64,000 nt of DNA from Prosapia bicincta (GCA_036971475.1 JBAIZL010000002.1:355821582-355885581); one strand, 5' to 3'. Counted from the first letter of the stretch, positions 1 through 12,935 are shown. The notes: generated by a model not told the origin, from the sequence alone. Translations and numbers: made by a program.

Positions 1-899
1 AGTTTTATAATTTAGGTTATCTTAGGAAGTTTGTGAATTAACAGGTTTCATGTTATACCGATAGAATATGTATTATACTAATAGGACCAGATTCAAAACG
101 TTTTCAATTTTACAAGGTAATATTTATATAAAGCCTATTTTAGTGTTAAACATTGCAAAAAATGTTAATCATATTTTAATTGAAGAAATTTTACTATATG
201 AAGGCCGAAATTGATTTACATTCTTCAGTGTTTAGTAAAACGTAAAAGAAAAGGCAGAATTAGGCAATGTTTTACAATAAATGAAATAACACTTACTAAA
301 TCACTTCAACATAATGTCTTGAAACCCGTAGAAAATGTAGGAAGCTAAAATGGAATTATTAACGCAAAAAGAACATAACCCCAAAACTATTTCTATAAAA
401 GCAAATCGAACGAAACGGAATGTTCATTGTTTACTAGTCCAAAGTTCGACTTCAATTTCTAAGAGATTGTCTCAGCTGAGGCCGTGATATCACTGCTTCC
501 AGATAATGTAGGCATATTTTCCTTTTGTTGCAATGCTACACAAAATATTTACTTATTCCTTTGGCAGTGGCTATGTCGTCATAAAAATATATTTATTAAA
601 CTCTTTCATAGGCATTGGCTTATACGTTCAAAGATATAAGTTTTTCGCATTTAAATGTCTTACTTTTATATTAAGGTAGATTTTTGAATTTTGAATAGGT
701 TAACAAAAATATACTGAGTCAAATTTTATTGAACGATTTCATTTGAAATCAGTTCTTAAGTAATAGCTAATGCATCTAAAGATATCAATCTCATTTTAGA
801 AACATTGAATTATTTTTATTAAGGTTATATAAAATTAAATTACATATCATTTATTAACATAATATAAGAATTATTATTTATTTATTCATAAGAAACATT
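1..899. other. AT-rich DNA, nothing recognised
   Basis: No convincing open frame, RNA gene or repeat boundary is visible. The sequence is AT-rich and non-coding in appearance. Confidence 0.5.
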
Positions 900-1378
900 A
901 TATAATAACATTTTATCTTGATAATGTACAATAAGACAAATAACATAACCTATGTATTTGATCAGATGTTTCACCCTTACAACAATCAATTTATTAACAG
1001 CTGTTGTATAAAGTAATTTTATGTTATTGCTTATTTTAGGCTAAATCTGATGCTAGTACAACTTTATTAACGTTAAATGAAGGGTTTTTTCTATGGCGAA
1101 AAGTGTTACACGTGCCAAAATAATTTTCATTTGAAAAATATAATAACATTTTATCTTGATAATGTACAATAAGAGAAATAACATAACCTATGTATTTGAT
1201 CAGCTGTTTCACCCTTACAACAATCAATTTATTAACGGCTGTTGTATAAAGTAATTTTATGTCATTGCTTATTTTAGGCTAAATCTGATGCTAGTACCAC
1301 TTTATTAACGTGAAATGAAGGATTTTTTTCTATGGCGAAAAGTGTTACACGTGCCAAAATAATTTTCATTTGAAAAAT
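900..1378. repeat. Tandem duplication, 238-bp unit, two copies
   Basis: The block starting ATATAATAACATTTTATCTT at 900 recurs at 1138, and the two copies run in parallel to about 1378 with only scattered substitutions (for example GATCAGATG versus GATCAGCTG). The short minus-strand open frame at 1036-1227 spans the junction and is not evidence of a gene. The high identity indicates a fairly recent local duplication. Confidence 0.85.
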
Positions 1379-1437
1379 ATTCAATTGAAAACATGTTATT
1401 TAATAAAAATAACCATGGAAGAAAGTACGGGTATATA

Positions 1438-1812
1438 TACCTCCGAGTTATAGTGTCTTACCTAAAGGATTGTAAGGTATGTACAAGGTATGTATAGCAT
1501 ACATATGATGTAAGACATTAATTTACAAAATGAAAAAAAATAGTAAATATGGTTGGACAAGTTAGGTTAGGAAATACGTAAGTTAGGTTAGGAAATACGG
1601 AGGAAACACTACCTCCGAGTTATAGTGTCTTACCTAAAGAATTGTTTAAATTTTAATAGCCAAGGTATTTTTAAGAGTTATATAATGCTTAGAAAGTACG
1701 TCACACTGAAAATTGGGGTTTCCCTTAGTTGCTTTAAATTAAATAGTTAATTGTAGCATACATAAGATGTAAGACATTAACTTACAAAAAGAAAAAAAAA
1801 ATAGTAAATTAG
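1438..1812. repeat. Imperfect tandem duplication of about 171 bp
   Basis: CTCCGAGTTATAGTGTCTTA appears near 1441 and again near 1613. Each copy is followed by a related stretch with GATGTAAGACATTAA and an A-rich tract ending in ATAGTAAAT. The second copy is longer through inserted sequence. No coding content is seen. Confidence 0.6.
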
Positions 1813-1849
1813 TTGGTTTGTTAGTTTTCATAAACGTGTACAACTATCG

Positions 1850-3530
1850 AAAGCTGACGGGGATACAAGTGTGTGCCTCTACAGGAGTAGCTAAAGGGTA
1901 CAATAAATAGGGTAAAATATCAGAACCCCCAAAAAAGCTAGGAAATAATAAATTGGGGTGTTTTTAAGGATTCTGAGTCCAGTACTGTGAACAAAATTAA
2001 ACGGGGATGAACGCGTGGGGCTCTATCCCCGGATGGGGATAAATAGGTGATCCTCTATGGGAGTAGCAAATGATGAATTGGAGTATAAATGTGAGAAGGC
2101 AAAACAAAGCTAGAATATGATCAATCGTAGTGTTTTGGAGATAGCTGAGTCCAATACCGTCTTCCATATTAATCGGGAATGCACGGATGTGGCTCTACCG
2201 GGGGTAGAAAAGGGGTGAATTGATGTACAATTGTCAGAAGGTAAAAAAACAATTGAAAATGAGCATTCGGGTGGGTTTTAATTGTGCTGAGTTTTTCACC
2301 GTTATCGAACGTCAATGGGAATACACGGGTAACCCTCTATGGGAGTAGCAAATAATGAATTGGGGTATAATTGTGAGAAAGCAAAAAAAACTAGAAAATG
2401 ATCAAACGTAGTGTTTTGGAGGGTGCTGAGTCCAATACCGCCTACAATATTAAATGGGGATGCTCGGTTGTTGCTCTACGAGAGTAGAAAATTGGTAAAT
2501 TGGGGTAAAATTGTCAGAAGGCAAAAAATATATATAAAGTGATCATTCAGGAGGTTTTGGAGTGTGCTGTGTCTTGTACCGTTATCGAACGTCAATGGGG
2601 ATATACGGGTGATCCTCTATGGGAGTAGCAAGTGATGAAATGGAGTATAAATGTGAGAAGGCAAAACAAAGCTAGAATATGATCAATCGTAGTGTTTTGG
2701 AGGTAGCTGAGTCCAATACTGTCTTCCATATTAATTGGGATTGCACGGATGTGGCTCTACGGGAGTAGAAAAGGGGTGAATTTGGGTACAATTGTCAGAA
2801 GGCAAAAAAACAATTGAAAATGATCATTCGGGTGGGTTTTAATGGTGCTGAGTCTTTCACCGTTATCGAACGTCAATGGGGATACACGGGTGACCCTCTA
2901 TGGGAGTAGCAAATGATGAATTGGGGTATAATTGTGAGAAAGCAAAAAAAGTAGAAAATTATCAAACGTAGTGCTTTGGAGTTTGCTGAGTCCAATACCG
3001 CCTACAATATTAAACGGGAATGTTCGGTTGTTGTTCTACGAGAGTAGTAAAAATTGGTAAATGGGGGAAAAATTGTCAGAAGGCAAAAACAAATTTTAAA
3101 TGATCACTCGGGAGGTTTTGGAGTGTGCTGTGTCTTGTACCGTTATCGAACGTCAATGGAGACGCACGGGTGTTCCTCTATGGGAGTAGCAAATGATGAA
3201 TTGGAGTATAATTGTGAGAAAGCAAAACAAAGCTAGAAAATGATCAATCGTAGTGTTTTGGAAGGTGCTTAGTCCAATAACGTCTTCAACAATAAACGGG
3301 GATACAAAGGTGTACCTCTACGGGACTAGAAAAAGTATGATTTGGGGTAACATTGGCAGAAGGCAAAATAACAAGAAAAAATGATCAGTCGGGTGTTTTT
3401 AATGTTGTTGTTTTTTACAGTTAACGAACGTCAATGGGGATGCACGGGTCATGCTCTATGCTAGTAGCAACTGGTGAATTAGGGTAAAAATTTCAGAAGA
3501 TAAAATGAAGGTAGAATATTATGACTTGTA
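1850..3530 (+). repeat. Satellite array A: 280-bp dimer of related ~140-bp monomers
   Basis: The marker GGGAGTAGCAAATGATGAA recurs at about 2060, 2341, 2621, 2902 and 3182, a regular 280-281 bp step. A related half-unit with GGGAGTAGAAAA-type sequence alternates with it, so the array is a dimer of two diverged ~140-bp monomers. Diverged edge copies lie near 1850 and 3440. The 60-codon frame at 3054-3236 is an accident of the repeat. The reverse complement of this monomer matches the array at 8955-11755. Confidence 0.85.
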
Positions 3531-5222
3531 AAGTGAAAGATTCAACCAAATAAGATTTTATTTTGGTATTTTTATCTTTTGGGTGGAATGAACTAGCTGG
3601 AGTAAACAGATACTATCATGAAGTAACTATCATGGGCCCTGTCACAAGATTAAAACTGATAATACTGAATGATGTGGTCATTCTTTCAGAGATCGAAAAT
3701 AAACATTATACAAACACGTTCATGACGGGTTCGATTCCAGGCGCTAATTGGTCACATGTTACAAAGTGAAATTTATACCGCCATTTCTCCATCTACTCTC
3801 AACATACAACCACACGAGACGTCTCTTTACAATCGGTTTCGTTTCGGCTACAATAGTACATAGTTGTCTTAGAAATTGTCACATTGATTGTTACAATTCT
3901 ATTATTTGTTGTTATTTTTAATATGAATTAACGAAATGAAACACAACAAATTTATTGTTTTTAATAAAAACAAATGCCCACTAATAAATTTAAACCCTCA
4001 ATTTAAGTCATTTCTTTATTTAGGTTAGTACACACGGCACTGTATTATAAAAGGTATTAATCTCTTTTACGTATGTTTGAAAAAAAAGGGATACAATTGC
4101 TAAATCTATGCCTTACGGGTCGCGTTCCTCGTGTCGGTTTCTTCCAGGTCATTGGAAAAAATTAAAATTAATAAATCCACCGCCGCTAGGTTGCTATTTT
4201 AAAATTTCCCCGTCCCATTGAAGGTGTTCAGTGCTCTGTCGAATTTTAGGCATAGTTCTCCAGTTCTGTCAGTAAACATAGTGTCATAGTAACAAAAATA
4301 CGGGAGTGCATGTAGACGATTGTATTGTGAATCAGCAGGTTAGGTGTAGACCGGTACCCATCGATCCTCTGGATTGATTACATGTTTTCAAAACCCTCAA
4401 TAGATCTGCAACTAAATGAACGGTTTCATCTTTAACAATATTCAATCTAGATTTCCAGGCGTGTACTGCACGGGATAAAGGCCAAGTACGAATTCAACTT
4501 TTTTCTTCTGAATTTCTCATTTAATTATCAGTCTTAGAGTTAGTACACTAACTTCTAATATATCCTTACTTTACGAAAGTACATTTATTCTCATTTAATT
4601 TATTTTATCTCATTGACCTTTCTGCCATAATTTTTAAATTCTATTTCTTTCGTGTTACAATCTTTTAAGAGGTTTTGCAGTTTAAGAACGATTTTGCAGA
4701 ATTTTTAGACTAATACATCGAATTTTCTTCAAATTTTCTTCTTCAGTGTATAAAAAAAATGAAAATTTCAATTTTAAGTTTTTACTGCTTGTAAAAAAAT
4801 AATAAAGGATAAGTAAAGGGTTGGCATAAAGTTTATTTATAGTTTTTAAGTTTTAAGTTTTTAAAGTTAGGCCTATAGTAGAAAAGCAACAAATATTGTA
4901 TCACCTTTACCTCAGGTAGGTAACCAGAAAAATCTACCTATATTGTTCATTGTAAATAAAAGAAGGCTTTTATTTGGTCGAATCTCATCTAATGTTAATT
5001 TCTTGTTCACGTAGGCCCATTGACATGTCTATATTTTATAGGTTCAAACGAGCACAAATTACCATTTTCGGATAAAAAAAATTAAACATTGAAATAACAG
5101 TATTTCTGTACTTACGACAGCCAAATGTAACAAAAAAACTGTTTTATTTTTCTGTGAGCATATGCTTTAAAAGGGCGCATATAGTATTCTAACAAGGAGT
5201 AAAATTTTCACGAAGATATGAC
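3531..5222. other. AT-rich intergenic DNA
   Basis: No gene or clear repeat was recognised. A 68-codon open frame at 3563-3769 has no recognisable motif. A GGTTCGATTCC string near 3728 resembles a tRNA B box but lacks the rest of a tRNA. Confidence 0.4.
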
Positions 5223-5224
5223 AT

Positions 5225-5520
5225 TTTAGTGGCAATACCAATCAGTATAAACATTTCACCAAGATAAGGGCAAAACATTTTAAGTATTTATTCAAGGATT
5301 CATGTATCATAGGTAGTTTTGTGCCAATAAAACTAGAGAGCAGTTCAGGTGGCTTAGGCAATGGTAAATATACTTCTTTACTTCTAGATCTCTAAAGAAT
5401 ATATTATTATGTAAGGTTATAGTTCTTCCCAATGTATATTGCATTGTAGCTAGGCATCAGGGTGAAAAACGATTTCGGTAAGCAATGTAATACATCTATT
5501 TTATTTATCCACAATATTAG
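5225..5520 (+). repeat. Left arm of a ~300-bp inverted repeat
   Basis: This stretch matches the reverse complement of 6412-6690, with blocks such as GGGCAAAACATTTTAAGTA and GTTCTTCCCAATGT shared. Arms differ by roughly 20 percent and are separated by about 890 bp. Read in one frame, both arms give similar peptides (for example RAKHFKYLFKD and SSSGGL.NGKY). This could mean the arms were once coding, but no family was recognised. Confidence 0.7.
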
Positions 5521-6411
5521 ATTTGACATAAGTTATTATAGGTACACTTGTTTTTGAGTAAAGACCTATTTTTTCTAAAAGTTCTTCTTTAACTACATTC
5601 ATTAAATTTTCCGGGTATTTACACGCTGAATGCACCTGAAAATATATCTGATAAGATTTAAGTATATTTTAATCTTCTTCTTTAATTCTATCTTTAACCG
5701 CATTCCTCCTGGTATCTACAATTTGATTTATTATTATTCTTATTATTATTATTATGGTGAAAACATTTACAAATATTTTGGCGAATATAGCTGAGGAACC
5801 AGTCTTCAAAAACTAGCTGTAAAATAGCGTTATGCAGAGTGACAGAATGAAATTAGTCACTATGATGGTATTTCTTGTTAAACAAATAAGACGTAAAAGA
5901 TAATGACTGTTTTGTAGATTTTTTTTCACTTTAAAAAATCTCTCCGTTCTTCGGTCGACATTTTTATAGTTAGTATCAGAATGATTTTAGTTCGTCCGGC
6001 TGTATCTGATCTCAAGACAAAGTCTGCTAATACTCAATCACTTCTCAAAACTGTCTCTTTTGTTTATATATTTTCAAGCAAGTTTCAGTACTGTAGTCTT
6101 GGAGAGTCAAGCAACATTAATTTATGTATGTACTGTAATCAATAAATTTCTACATACGTATTTTATGCATTCCTAATTATAGTATTAGGGTTCATTAGAA
6201 CTCCTGTTTTTTTCTAGTGTACAGGAAGCTGTTTCCGTGTAATCCAAGTTTTCGGTAATCCGACGGTGTCTCGGTCCCATCTACCTCGAATTATCCATGC
6301 ACTACTGTATTTGTTTCCGTACCAATGATCACCGTACTTAGACCACTTTTTCATGAAACTCTAAAGTGAGTGAAAATCCCATAGACATCAAAGTCACTCT
6401 TGGGACTAGAA

Positions 6412-6690
6412 TATCGAGGATAAACATAATAGATTTATTACATTGCTTACCGAAAACGTTTTGATTCCTAGCTACACTGCAATACACATTGGGAAGAACT
6501 ATATCCTTACATATAATCTTCAAAGATGTAGAAATGAAGAATTTTAAATATTTACCATTGCTTAAACCGCCTGAACTGCTCCCTAGTTTAATTAGCATAT
6601 TAACACCTATGATACACGTATCCTTAAATAAGTACTTAAAATGTTTTGCCCTTTTGGTCATAGAATGCGTATATATATCCACGTGTTCTA
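6412..6690 (-). repeat. Right arm of the ~300-bp inverted repeat
   Basis: This is the inverted partner of 5225-5520. A 126-codon minus-strand frame (6338-6718) covers the arm and starts MKNLNIVAKIEHVD. It has no recognised domain. The equivalent frame in the left arm is broken by stops, so a functional protein is unlikely. Confidence 0.65.
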
Positions 6691-6720
6691 TCTTTGCTAC
6701 AATATTTAAATTTTTCAAAT

Positions 6721-7710
6721 TATTTTTGAGTATTTTGGATGAAAAAAATATGAATATAATGTTATTATTGATAAAAATTATGTTGTATGGCCTATAAATA
6801 ACGCTAGTTCTTTAATACCTTGGTCATACATTTGGAAGAGTTGAGATATTGTTGCCAAGTGTTTCATTAGTCCTCGATGTAAGTACTTCAGGAATTTGTA
6901 AACATGCTATTTTAGCATGCTTTCGTGCACTTAATATGGCCTACGCCATATATTCACTAAAAGTTAATACCAATGTATTCAATAAACATATTAATAAAAT
7001 AAAACATAGACTAAAAGCGGCTAAAGTCGAGGATAGAAACAAATGTTTCCGTCTTTATACGACCATTTTGACGTTGGGAGAATACCATAAATTTACGTTT
7101 ACGCCGTATGTAAATGAGAGAAAGGGATGGAAAAGATAGAAGGCAGAAAGTCAGTTTTTCGGCCCTTCGTCCACGAGAGTACTTGTTGAGTGCGAGCCTT
7201 TATCTTTGTTTGGCTTGGACCTATGTTTGTTTACACTAGACAGCCTGATATCGTAATATAAATTGACAACACTCGCACAGATGTCATTTAGGTTCTTGTA
7301 TACAATACAGAGATTAACGAAAGATGATTCAGTATTTATTAACTACTACTTCAACTACCGTCCTTCAATTTCTGTCACAATACTACTGCCGTTGTAGCTC
7401 ACAGGCACGAAATGTCTAAGTGTGATTTATTGTGTGGTTTAACAATTTATTTTGCATTTACTTTATAAAAATTGCTTTTGAATATTCTGATTGCCTGTGA
7501 CTAGTAGGGTAAACGTAGTTTTATGAGATTAGTTATAAAAAGACTTATAATCGCACGATAATTAACATACACTAATTATTTCTTGTTCACTGATTTTAAC
7601 TTATATATACAAGAACTTATATATTCTTGTTCACACTTAACTTTATATACAAGATATCATTTGACACATTATAAGCTTTATTTATGGAAACTGGCATTAG
7701 AAATAATAAC
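6721..7710. other. Intergenic DNA with one unassigned 96-codon frame
   Basis: A plus-strand frame at 6849-7139 (MLPSVSLVLDVSTSG...) is slightly richer in G and C than its surroundings, but shows no recognised domain, splice context or paralogue in the window. It is left unassigned. The remainder is featureless. Confidence 0.3.
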
Positions 7711-8090
7711 TCAATTTTGACAGCAGTATTTATACATCTGCTCAGAACATTCTAGACATATTGGCTGTACAGACATCTTACAAAGTGTAACTAGTCTTTC
7801 TATTTTTTGTTGCTGGACATATTCTACATTGTTTATAACAGTTTATCTATACAAATAGAAACAATTTGTAAATTTCTGGAGGTTGAAGTTTTTTGAAATC
7901 ATCTTCATCGTCAGATGCACTTCGTTGAGATTCGGTATCATGATCTTTTGCTAAATTACGTCTTCACTCTGTTGCACAATTCCCCTATTCTCTTTGATGC
8001 CTTCTAAAAGTTGGTCATTAGATACAGCACCTGAATCACTGTCTTCTTCGAGTAACCCGTCGCTGATGGTCAGGCATGATGGCGGTAGTT
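7711..8090 (-). pseudogene. Probable piggyBac-type transposase relic, internally deleted
   Basis: On the minus strand an acidic segment (LLEEDSDSGAVSNDQLLEG, then after a frameshift SASDDEDDFKKLQPPE) is followed almost at once by a cysteine-rich tail (CRIC, then in another frame TLCKM and PICLECSEQMYKYC) ending in a stop at 7711. An acidic N-terminus and a C-terminal cysteine-rich zinc-binding domain are the two ends of piggyBac transposases. Here the catalytic core of several hundred residues is missing between them. At least two frameshifts are needed to read the relic. Known of the family: CxxC...C..C...C at the C-terminus binds DNA ends. Inferred: a deletion derivative. No terminal repeats or TTAA duplication were identified, so the family call is tentative. 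Confidence 0.45.
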
Positions 8091-8950
8091 AAAGGTTTAG
8101 CTTGGAATTTGTAGATATTGGCATAATAGGTTTTCTGGATATATAAGCCGATAAAGATAAGTCGATGAAATGATGTGGGTCATTAAATTCTCTTTGTCGT
8201 TTATTCTAAGTTGTATAAAGGTTGAAAAAATATAAGGTCTACTTATTTGTATTTTTTTTAAATTTACGGTTATTGTAGAATTTCTTTCATTAACGGATGG
8301 TTGAAAAGTCATTCCGCTGCCCCCGCTAACGATACCATCCTTTTTAAAAGAACAAAAGAAAATAACACGAAAAGAGAGAAAATTAATTACCCGAAGAATA
8401 ATGAAATAACAAACATAAATTTTTAGATAGTCTAAGTAGAATCGGAAAGAAAATATATAACAATTAGGTAGACAGAATACATTTAAACAAAAATTAAATA
8501 AAAAAAATAATCTTCATAAAATTATCAATTTGGGACAAACGGTTATCTTTTCAAGTTGAATCTTTCAAGCATACAATCTTTAAAATTCTTAAAACACATG
8601 AACAGGCTGCATTGAAACACTGGTCCAAGTTATAAAGATTAGTTTGACAGACATGACGTAAACAAACGTGCTAGAAGTGCTATCGGAGTGCCGCCTGTTT
8701 ATGTTTTCATATCACAAACATTTTTGTAAATAGTTGTAGCATCACTTCTGTCCAAGACAAGGTCGCGAACCCGACTCTTTCTGTAGGTTATGTTGCATAG
8801 TTGGAAACATGCCAATTTCGGGCGATTTATTGTCAATGGAATATATAACCCAAATCACCCCTTGGTAACCCCGTACATCCACGACGAATTTTGATGACAA
8901 TGGACTAGGACCTTCGAAAATCTTCCGAATGCGCATTTTTGGGCAATATT
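8091..8950. other. Intergenic DNA, no feature recognised
   Basis: Two short minus-strand frames (8097-8312 and 8742-8936) carry no recognisable motif. The sequence becomes richer in G and C toward the satellite that begins near 8955. Confidence 0.35.
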
Positions 8951-8954
8951 TTAA

Positions 8955-11755
8955 ATTCTGGCAAGTTTTACCTCAATTCACCCACAGCGACACCCGCAGT
9001 CCCTTCCCGGATTGTGCATGACCAACTTCGGTGCTAGGATTAGACTCAGCATTATTAAAAACCCCGAGTGATCATTTTATAACGATCTCTTAGCCTCTGA
9101 CTTTTTACCCCAATTCTCTCTTTGCTACTCCCGTAGAGCCCATACCCGTCCAGCCATGGTGTCTTTCGATGACGGTATTGAATTCAGCATCCTCAAAAGC
9201 CCTAAGGCAGTTATTTATCTGAAAATTTCACCCCAATTAATCCTTTTGGTACTTGTGTAGAACCATCGCAGTACAGCGATGAATGTCCGGCGACGGCATT
9301 CAATTCAGTCTCCTCAAAAACCTCCGAGTGGTAAATTTCAAGTAAATTTTTGACTTTTTTACTCCAAATCATCCCTTTGGCACTCACGTAGAGTCACATA
9401 CGTCCATCCCCGGTGACTTTCGATTACGCCATTGAATTCAGTACGCATGTCTAGATGACGTCATTGAATTTAGCATCCTCAGAAACCCGCGAACGACATT
9501 TTTCCCGCGATTATTAGGCATCCGACATTTTGACCCTAATTCAATCCCTTTGTTGCATAGGTTTAGCCTCACCAGTACATCCCCGGAGACTTTCGATGAA
9601 GGCATTGGATTCAGCATCCTCGCGATACTTGGGCGGATATTTTCCAGCGATTTTTTGACTTCTGACATTTTCACCCCAATTCACCCCTTTGGTACTAGCG
9701 TGAAACCACACCAATGCATTCCCTGTGTCATTGGGTGACGGCATTGCATTCCGCCTCATCAAAATTCCCCGAGTTGTTTTTTTCTAGTAATTTTTTGACT
9801 TTTGACATTTCTACCCCAAATCATCCCTTTGGCACTCACGTAGAGTATCATCTGTCCATCCCCGGTGACTTTCAATTTCGGAATTGAATTCAGCATCCTC
9901 AAAAACCCCCGAGTGGTTATGTTCCAGAGATTTTTTAACTTTTGACTTTTTCACCCCAATTCACCCCTTTGGTACTTGCGTGGAACCACATCAGTGCATC
10001 CCCGGCGACATTCGGTGACGTCATTAAATTCCGCCTTACCAAAAACCCCCGAGTTGATATTTTCTAGTTATTTTTTGACTTTTTACTTTTTTACCCCAAA
10101 TCATCCCTTTGGTACTTACGTAGAGTCACATCCGGTCCATCTCCGGTGACTCTAGATAACGCAATTGAATTTAGCATCCTCAAAAACCCCCGAACCGTAA
10201 TTATCCCGCAATTCTTAGGCATCTGACATTTTTACCCTAATTCAACCCCTTTGGTACATGGGTTTAGCCTCACAAGTACATCCCCGGCTACTTCTGATGA
10301 CGGCATTGAATTCAGCATCTTCGAAAACCCCCGAGCGGATATTTTTCAGCGATTGTTTGACCTCTGACATTCTCACCCCAATTCACCCCTTTGGTACTCT
10401 CGTGGAACCACACCAATGCATTACCTGTGTCATTCGGTGACGGCATTGCATTCCGCCTCATCAAAATTCCCCGAGTTGTTATTTTCTAGTAATTTTTTGA
10501 CTTTTGACATTTCAACCCCAAATCATCCCTTTGGCACTCACGTAGAGTATCATCTGTCCATCCCCGGTGACTTTCAATTTCGGAATTGAATTCAGCATCC
10601 TCAAAAACCCCCGAGTGGTTATGTTCCAGAGATTTTTTAACTTTTGACTTTTTCACCCCAATTCACCCCTTTGGTACTTGCGTGGAACCACATCAGTGCA
10701 TCCCCGGCGACATTCGGTGACGTCATTAAATTCCGCCTTACCAAAAACCCCCGAGTTGATATTCTCTAGTTATTTTTTGACTTTTTACTTTTTTACCCCA
10801 AATCATCCCTTTGGTACTTACGTAGAGTCACATCCGGTCCATCTCCGGTGACTCTAGATAACGCAATTGAATTTAGCATCCTCAAAAACCCCCGAACCGT
10901 AATTATCCCGCAATTCTTAGGCATCTGACATTTTTACCCTAATTCAACCCCTTTGGTACATGGGTTTAGCCTCACAAGTACATCCCCGGCTACGTCTGAT
11001 GACGGCATTGAATTCAGCATCCTCGAAAACCCCCGAGCGGATATTTTTCAGCGATTGTTTGACCTCTGACATTCTCACCCCAATTCACCCCTTTGGTACT
11101 CTCGTGGAACCACACCAATGCATTACCTGTGTCATTCGGTGACGGCATTGCATTCCGCCTCATCAAAATTCCCCGAGTTGTTATTTTCTAGTAATTTTTT
11201 GACTTTTGACATTTCAACCCCAAATCATCCCTTTGGCACTCACGTAGAGTATCATCTGTCCATCCCCGGTGACTTTCAATTTCGGAATTGAATTCAGCAT
11301 CCTCGAAAACCCCCGAGTGGTTATGCTCCAGAGATTTTTTAACTTTTGACTTTTTCACCCCAATTCACCCCTTTGGTACTCGCGTGGAACCTAAGTGCAT
11401 CCCCGGCGACTTTCGGGGACGACAATAAATTCCGCCTTACCAAAAACCCCCGAGTGGATATTTTCTAGTTATTTTTTGACTTTTTTACCCCAAATCATCC
11501 CTTTGGTACTTACGTAAAGTCACATCCGGTCCATCACCGCTGACTCTAGATAACGCAATTGAATTTAGCATCCTCAAAAACCCCCGAACGGTCATTATCC
11601 CGCGATTCTTAGGCATCTGACATTTTTACCCTAATTCAACCCCTTTGGTACATGGGTTTAGCCTCACCAGTACATCCCCGGTGACTTTCGATGACGGCAT
11701 TGAATTCAGCATACTCAAAAACCCCCGAGTGGTCACTTTCCAGCGATTTTTAGTC
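8955..11755 (-). repeat. Satellite array B: ~140-bp monomers in 702-bp higher-order units
   Basis: Monomers share ACCCCAAATCATCCCTTTGG, a CATCCCCGGTGAC block and CTCAAAAACCCCCGAGTGG, with a step near 140 bp. Long stretches are nearly identical at an offset of exactly 702 bp, or five monomers (compare 10258-10440 with 10960-11142, and 10458-10560 with 11160-11262). Earlier copies at 9000-9750 are more diverged. The monomer is the reverse complement of array A at 1850-3530. Repeated ~60-codon frames in the array are by-products of the repeat. Confidence 0.9.
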
Positions 11756-12201
11756 CAATTCAAATATATAAATTACGTAGTACGATTGATATCTATGTGG
11801 ATGCCAGCAATGTTGCCAAGTTTGTGGCTGCCATAATGTTAGGGAATGGTTGAAATATACAGTAAATTTATATACAGAAAGCGACCATGCTGCCCCTGGC
11901 GGAAATGTTACGAACTTGTGATATACAAATCCCGTTCACTCTGCTATCATTACGAGCACCGTTTGGTTATAACAAATTATTTTTTAAAAATTCAGAACGA
12001 CAATAGAACTTCCAAATACACTATAGCTCCAATAAAACACTTCTTTTTACACTTATTGACATGATTTTTATTTCGATTATTGTCAAAGGGTGTTACATTA
12101 TCATGGATTACCATGTGGCAGCCGTATACGGCTGCCACAAGTACCCGGCTGCCAGTTTGAATGCAAAATGACCAATGTATGGTCTCCGTATTGTTAGCAG
12201 G

Positions 12202-12204
<3 letters not shown>
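11756..12204. other. Spacer between satellite B and the microsatellite
   Basis: No gene was recognised. A small palindrome built on GGCAGCCGTATACGGCTGCC lies at about 12118. Confidence 0.4.

Positions 12205-12276
<72 letters not shown>
12205..12276. repeat. (TA)n microsatellite, about 36 repeats
   Basis: An uninterrupted alternation of T and A. It directly precedes the 17-bp minisatellite, which probably grew from the same kind of sequence. Confidence 0.95.
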
Positions 12277-12278
<2 letters not shown>

Positions 12279-12935
12279 GTATGTATGTATATAATGCATG
12301 TATGTATATAATGTATGTATATAATGCATGTATGTATATAATGTATGTATGTATATAATGCATGTATGTATATAATGCATGTATGTATATAATGTATGTA
12401 TGTATATAATGCATGTATGTATATAAAGCATTTATGTATATAATGTATATATGTATATAATACATGTATGTATATAATGCATGTATGTATATAATGCATG
12501 TATGTATATAATGTATGTATGTATATAATGTATGTATGTATATAATGCATGTATGTATATAATGCATGTATGTATATAATGCATGTATGTATATAATGTA
12601 TGTATGTATATAATGAATGTATGTATATAATGCATGTATGTATATAATGTCTGTATGTATATAATGCATGTATGTATATAATGCATGTATGTATATAATG
12701 CATGTATGTATATAATGCATGTATGTATATAATGTATGTATGTATATAATGCATGTATGTAAATAATGCATGTATGTATATAATGTATGTATGTATATAA
12801 TGTATGCATGTATATAATGTATGCATGTATATAATGCATGTATGTATATAATGATTGTATGTATAAAATGTATGTATGTATATAACGCTTGTATGTATAT
12901 AATGCATGTATGTATATAATGTATGCATGTATAAA
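12277..12935. repeat. 17-bp minisatellite (TATAATGCATGTATGTA)n
   Basis: About 39 copies of a 17-bp unit alternate between ATGCATGTATG and ATGTATGTATG variants. Because 17 is not a multiple of three, all frames stay open on the minus strand. This produces artefactual frames of up to 259 codons rich in Tyr, Ile and His. No promoter, splice signal or domain supports a protein. Confidence 0.95.

Noticed and set aside
1850..3530. CRISPR-like regular repeats
   Set aside because: The repeats are contiguous ~140-bp monomers without short unique spacers, in animal DNA.
3720..3760. Possible tRNA or tRNA-derived SINE (GGTTCGATTCC)
   Set aside because: A good B box but no A box at the right distance and no cloverleaf.
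9438..11836. Repeated ~60-79 codon frames on both strands
   Set aside because: They recur exactly with the satellite period and carry no domain.
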